DNA from: Acidobacteriota bacterium
GTDB taxonomy: Bacteria > Acidobacteriota > Vicinamibacteria > Vicinamibacterales > Vicinamibacteraceae
DNA: 13,758 bases
Reading direction: 5' to 3'
Assembly (NCBI GenBank): GCA_023427865.1
Contig: JAEYZV010000353.1
Span: forward strand, 1 to 13,758
Part shown: piece by piece, positions 13,430 through 13,758 of the stretch
How the letters are laid out: each line of letters begins with the position of its first letter
Numbering within the stretch: position 1 is the stretch's first letter
Translations under genes and position numbers: made by a program
Notes under the pieces: generated by a model
What the model was told of the DNA's origin: nothing
Databases searched by the model: none
What the model saw: only the letters and a program-made list of their open reading frames with translations

Positions 13430-13445
13430 TGCAAGGCGGGGGCCA
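13430..13445 (-). promoter_or_regulatory. Candidate sigma-54 promoter of the Lmo0937-type gene
   Basis: The minus strand reads TGGCCCCCGCCTTGCA: TGGC and TTGCA are perfect, spacing is GG-N10-GC, and 10 of 12 consensus positions match. The predicted transcript start is near 13419, leaving a compact 15-base leader that still contains the whole AGGAGG site. The architecture is consistent. Confidence 0.58.
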
Positions 13446-13493
13446 TGTCAGCGGCTGTCGGCGACACGGCGCTGAAATGCCGTCGGCAAGTCG

Positions 13494-13509
13494 AGAACGC
13501 CACGGTTCT
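13494..13509. promoter_or_regulatory. Palindrome AGAAC-N6-GTTCT
   Basis: Perfect five-base arms centred about 82 bases upstream of the predicted transcript start of the small membrane protein gene, a possible activator site. The neighbouring TGCCG-N1-CGGCA (13478-13488) is a second palindrome. Neither matches the palindrome at 5687-5707. Confidence 0.25.
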
Positions 13510-13589
13510 TGCAGGTACATGAGCGCAGCCGCGTGAGGCGGCAGCGGCCTGCAGACGGCGGTCGGATTGCTCCCTGGAGGGATGGCACG

Positions 13590-13758
13590 GTGCGTACGAA
13601 TCTTGGACGGTGGGAACGGATCGGATCGGTGGCGGCCGGCGCAGGTCTGCTGTACCTCGCGATGCGTCGGCCTCGCATGCGGCGCGGCAGCCAGGTGCTC
13701 GGCGCGGGACTCCTTGCACGAGGTGTCACGGGGAACTGTGCCGTCAAGCGGGCGCTCG
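13590..13758 (+). CDS. DUF2892/YgaP-like membrane protein (N-terminal part, cut by window edge)
   Basis: 56 codons are visible before the right edge. The translation starts with RTNLGRWERIGSVAAGAGLL and continues with a run of basic residues (RRPRMRRG), then QVLGAGLLARGVTGNCAVKR. This is the N-x-G-x2-E-R-x3-x-x-A-G ... L-x-x-G-x2-x-R-G-x-T-G-x-C pattern of DUF2892-type domains. These domains occur alone or at the start of SRPBCC (polyketide cyclase/dehydrase-like) proteins; which form this is cannot be told here. The GTG start at 13590 is nine bases after GGAGG. It is transcribed divergently from the Lmo0937-type gene across a 185-base gap. Confidence 0.7.
   Translation, partial: MRTNLGRWERIGSVAAGAGLLYLAMRRPRMRRGSQVLGAGLLARGVTGNCAVKRAL

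Noticed and set aside
13556..13571. A further GG-N10-GC element (CGGCGGTCGGATTGCT) upstream of the DUF2892-like gene
   Set aside because: Only 8 of 12 consensus positions match, and the predicted transcript start (about 13582) would fall after the GGAGG ribosome site, so it is probably chance.
1..13758. tRNA, rRNA, CRISPR, insertion sequence, integrase or riboswitch
   Set aside because: No cloverleaf, repeat-spacer pattern, transposase-like protein, terminal repeats or recognisable aptamer was seen; gene packing and base use look uniform.

Overview
The window is a GC-rich, densely packed bacterial chromosome segment. It has Shine-Dalgarno-led genes, short overlaps, some GTG starts, a sigma-54 activator and Gram-negative-style glycan genes. 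This suggests a high-GC soil or environmental Gram-negative, such as a member of Acidobacteriota or Proteobacteria. I cannot place it more exactly, and no phylogenetic marker is present.

Layout. (1) Positions 1-5555, minus strand: a tightly coupled five-gene operon. In transcription order it holds an extended-SDR sugar-nucleotide epimerase, a GT4-type glycosyltransferase, and three consecutive CgeB-like glycosyltransferases, the last cut by the left edge. (2) 5851-8049, plus strand: a CmoB-like SAM methyltransferase, then an NtrC-type sigma-54 activator whose receiver has Glu where the phospho-acceptor Asp should be. (3) 8024-12051, minus strand: a TreZ-like GH13 enzyme followed by a GH133-type amylo-alpha-1,6-glucosidase, overlapping by ATGA. 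(4) 12345-13232, plus strand: a clan GH-A glycosidase-like protein whose barrel appears circularly permuted. (5) 13249-13404, minus strand: a 51-residue Lmo0937-type membrane protein. (6) 13590 to the right edge: a partial DUF2892-like membrane protein.

How it may work together. The noncoding gaps carry sequences with exact GG-N10-GC spacing and 10 of 12 matches to the sigma-54 promoter consensus TGGCACG-N4-TTGCW. They lie, in the right orientation, before the epimerase/glycosyltransferase operon, the trehalohydrolase/debranching operon, the permuted glycosidase and the small membrane protein. A weaker match lies before the methyltransferase. I infer that the activator encoded in the middle controls the surrounding units as a local regulon. 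That regulon would combine surface glycan synthesis and modification, glycogen/maltodextrin-to-trehalose conversion and a small envelope protein, which fits a desiccation, osmotic or general stress response.

No tRNA, rRNA, CRISPR array, insertion sequence or integrase is visible. The longest gap without a called gene is 12052-12344 (293 bases). It holds the two divergent sigma-54-like promoters and several short palindromes.
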